Source: Bacteroidales bacterium (lineage in GTDB: Bacteria; Bacteroidota; Bacteroidia; Bacteroidales; Muribaculaceae). Taken from it: a stretch of 7,215 nt of DNA. Location: positions 2,872-10,086 of the forward strand of contig JAAVGQ010000111.1 of assembly GCA_014800105.1 (NCBI GenBank), read 5' to 3'. Below are positions 6,071-7,215 of this stretch, in pieces (position 1 is the stretch's first letter; each line of letters starts with the position of its first letter). The position numbers and the translations under genes were made by a program. A model generated the notes under the pieces. That model worked only from the letters and a program-made list of their open reading frames with translations. It did not search any database and was not told the DNA's origin.

Positions 6071-6736
6071 TTAATCTTCGTAGGGGGTATTGTCCTCGAT
6101 GCCGGCCTCGCGGAGAGCTTCGCGGCGTTCCATGCAGGTACCGCAGCGACCGCAATGTTTTTCGCCGCCTTTGTAGCAGGAGTAAGTGTGGGAATAGTCA
6201 AGTCCGGCCTTTTTGCCACGCATTGCTATCTGAGCTTTTGTGAGATTGGTGTAGGGTGCAAACAGGTTGATGTCAGCATAGGTTCCTGCCTGAATGGCAA
6301 TGTCCATAGCTTCGATAAAGACGGGGCGGCAGTCGGGGTAAATAGAGTGGTCACCTGCGTGGTTGGCAATCATGATTGTTGACAGGTGGTGACTCTCGGC
6401 AAGCCCGGCAGCCACTGATAGCATGATGCCGTTGCGGAAGGGGACAACGGTGGATTTCATGTTGTCCTCGCTGTACTGACCGTCAGGAATTGCGCTTGCG
6501 CCGGAAAGCAGTGAACTCTCGAAATATTTGCCCATAAAGTCGAGATTGATTTCTATGAGCTCAATGCCGAGCTTGCTGCAATGTTCGCGGGCACATTCGC
6601 GCTCACGCATGTTATGGTTTGAACCATAGTTGAAATTGACCGCAGCAGCGATGCGGTTCATGAACTCGTAGAGCATTGTTGTTGAATCCATCCCGCCTGA
6701 GAGGACTAACAAGGTATCTTTCTCTGACTTAAACAT
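6071..6736 (-). CDS. queC: 7-cyano-7-deazaguanine (preQ0) synthase
   Basis: The enzyme converts 7-carboxy-7-deazaguanine to preQ0 using ATP and ammonia, a step in making the queuosine tRNA modification (cytoplasm). At 221 aa it has the normal length. The N-terminal PP-loop SGGMDS lies at 13-18, in LLVLSGGMDSTTML. Internal signatures are VPFRNGIMLSVA (98-109) and YPDCRPVF (133-140). The C-terminal zinc site is Cys187, Cys195, Cys198 and Cys201 in SCYKGG...HCGRCGTCMERREAL, which identifies QueC among PP-loop ATPases. All key residues are present. The gene stands alone: a terminator follows it and another hairpin precedes it, and no queD, queE or queF is adjacent. Its upstream region (6737-6791) has no clean TTTG/TAnnTTTG promoter, although it must have its own promoter if the fabF terminator is efficient. 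Confidence 0.96.
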   Translation of the reverse strand: MFKSEKDTLLVLSGGMDSTTMLYEFMNRIAAAVNFNYGSNHNMRERECAREHCSKLGIELIEINLDFMGKYFESSLLSGASAIPDGQYSEDNMKSTVVPFRNGIMLSVAAGLAESHHLSTIMIANHAGDHSIYPDCRPVFIEAMDIAIQAGTYADINLFAPYTNLTKAQIAMRGKKAGLDYSHTYSCYKGGEKHCGRCGTCMERREALREAGIEDNTPYED

Positions 6737-6791
6737 TTGGCTGTATAGTGGTTTTAAACGTGTTTTTTATATCACAGTAGAAGTTATAACA

Positions 6792-6843
6792 TAAAGAAAC
6801 GCGAGAGGAAACCCGGTATGGCACCTGAGTAACTTCTCGCGTT
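6792..6843 (-). terminator. Probable intrinsic terminator after fabF
   Basis: A perfect 9-bp GC-rich stem, AACGCGAGA (6843-6835) with TCTCGCGTT (6806-6798), encloses a 28-nt loop. The loop itself contains a small GGT/ACC hairpin. The stem is followed by TCTTTA, an imperfect U-tract. It lies 30 nt past the fabF stop. The large loop and short T-run make it weaker than the other two terminators in the window. Confidence 0.65.
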
Positions 6844-6873
6844 AAGTATTAAGCGTGAGTAGCCCGTGTCAAT

Positions 6874-7215
6874 TTATTCTTCGTATTTCTTTACGATAAC
6901 GGTAGCGTTGTGGCCGCCAAAACCGAATGAGTTGCTGAGGGCTGCTCTTACCTCGCGGTTCTGAGCCTTGTTGAAGGTGAAGTTGAGGTTGTAGTCGATG
7001 TTCTCGTCTTCGTCACCTTCCTCGTGGTTGATGGTGGGAGGAACTACGTCGTCCATCACTGACTTGACGCTGAACATAGCTTCAAGAGCTCCGGTGGCAC
7101 CGAGGAGGTGGCCGGTCATTGACTTGGTAGAGCTGATGTTGAGGTCATAAGCGTGCTTGCCGAATACCTCCATGATAGCCTTGATTTCTGAAACGTCGCC
7201 AACGGGGGTTGAGGT
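6874..7215 (-). CDS. fabF: Beta-ketoacyl-ACP synthase II, 5'-truncated by window edge
   Basis: This is the condensing enzyme of type II fatty-acid synthesis. It extends acyl-ACP by two carbons from malonyl-ACP and acts as a cytoplasmic dimer. Only the last 113 residues are in the window; the frame stays open to the edge, and the first in-window ATG (7173) is internal. The visible part starts TSTPVGDVSEIKAI, the segment that follows the first active-site histidine, which lies just outside. The conserved Lys and second catalytic His are present in STKSMTGHLLGATG (visible residues 29-42). DYNLNFTFNKAQ and the closing NSFGFGGHNATVIVKKYE are typical of FabF in Bacteroidota. The catalytic Cys is outside the window. 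FabB or a paralogous ketosynthase is less likely given the C-terminal segments. A hairpin terminator follows, so no gene is co-transcribed downstream. Confidence 0.93.
   Translation of the reverse strand, partial: TSTPVGDVSEIKAIMEVFGKHAYDLNISSTKSMTGHLLGATGALEAMFSVKSVMDDVVPPTINHEEGDEDENIDYNLNFTFNKAQNREVRAALSNSFGFGGHNATVIVKKYEE

Noticed and set aside
6032..6382. 116-aa plus-strand frame with a hydrophobic, membrane-like N terminus
   Set aside because: It is antisense to queC, including the zinc-site codons. The hydrophobic run is a by-product of the complementary strand, and the frame starts inside the queC terminator.
6737..6797. preQ1 riboswitch upstream of queC
   Set aside because: The short upstream region shows no small GC hairpin with an A-rich pseudoknot tail.

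Overview
This is a 7.2-kb chromosomal window with every recognisable gene on the minus strand. It most likely comes from a Bacteroidota genome of the order Bacteroidales. Three things support that: two upstream regions match the Bacteroidota-type promoter (TTTG, 20 bp, TAnnTTTG) exactly; start codons lack Shine-Dalgarno sequences and follow A/T-rich leaders; and PheS, IlvB and FabF have the sequence flavour of that group. The roughly balanced base composition of the genes would suit a Muribaculaceae-like member, but that family-level guess is weak.

In the direction of transcription (high to low coordinates), the window opens with the C-terminal third of fabF (6874-7215, cut by the window end), followed by a hairpin terminator. 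Next is queC (6071-6736), alone between two terminators. A 369-bp intergenic region (5702-6070) holds the queC terminator, a strong promoter and a long structured leader. The leader precedes ilvD-ilvB-ilvN (5701 to 1521), a branched-chain amino acid operon that ends in a long intrinsic terminator. A second promoter then drives pheS (344-1363) and, 35 bp further on, nth (1-308, cut by the window start).

ilvB and ilvN encode the catalytic and regulatory subunits of acetolactate synthase, and ilvD encodes dihydroxy-acid dehydratase. These are steps 1 and 3 of isoleucine/valine synthesis. The step between them (ilvC) is not in the window, and the terminator after ilvN suggests it lies elsewhere. 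pheS (phenylalanyl-tRNA synthetase alpha chain), nth (endonuclease III), queC (queuosine precursor synthesis) and fabF (fatty-acid elongation) are housekeeping genes with no direct link to that pathway.

The most interesting feature is the ilvD leader. About 50 nt into the predicted transcript is a 23-codon open reading frame with an Ile-Ile-Ile run and four Leu codons, ending just before the coding genes. It lies in the loop and 3' arm of a long interrupted inverted repeat (5775-5900, about 28 potential base pairs) that begins within a few nucleotides of the predicted transcription start. This looks like a leader-peptide attenuator sensing isoleucine/leucine charging. It lacks the usual terminator hairpin plus U-tract, so the mechanism may be non-standard.
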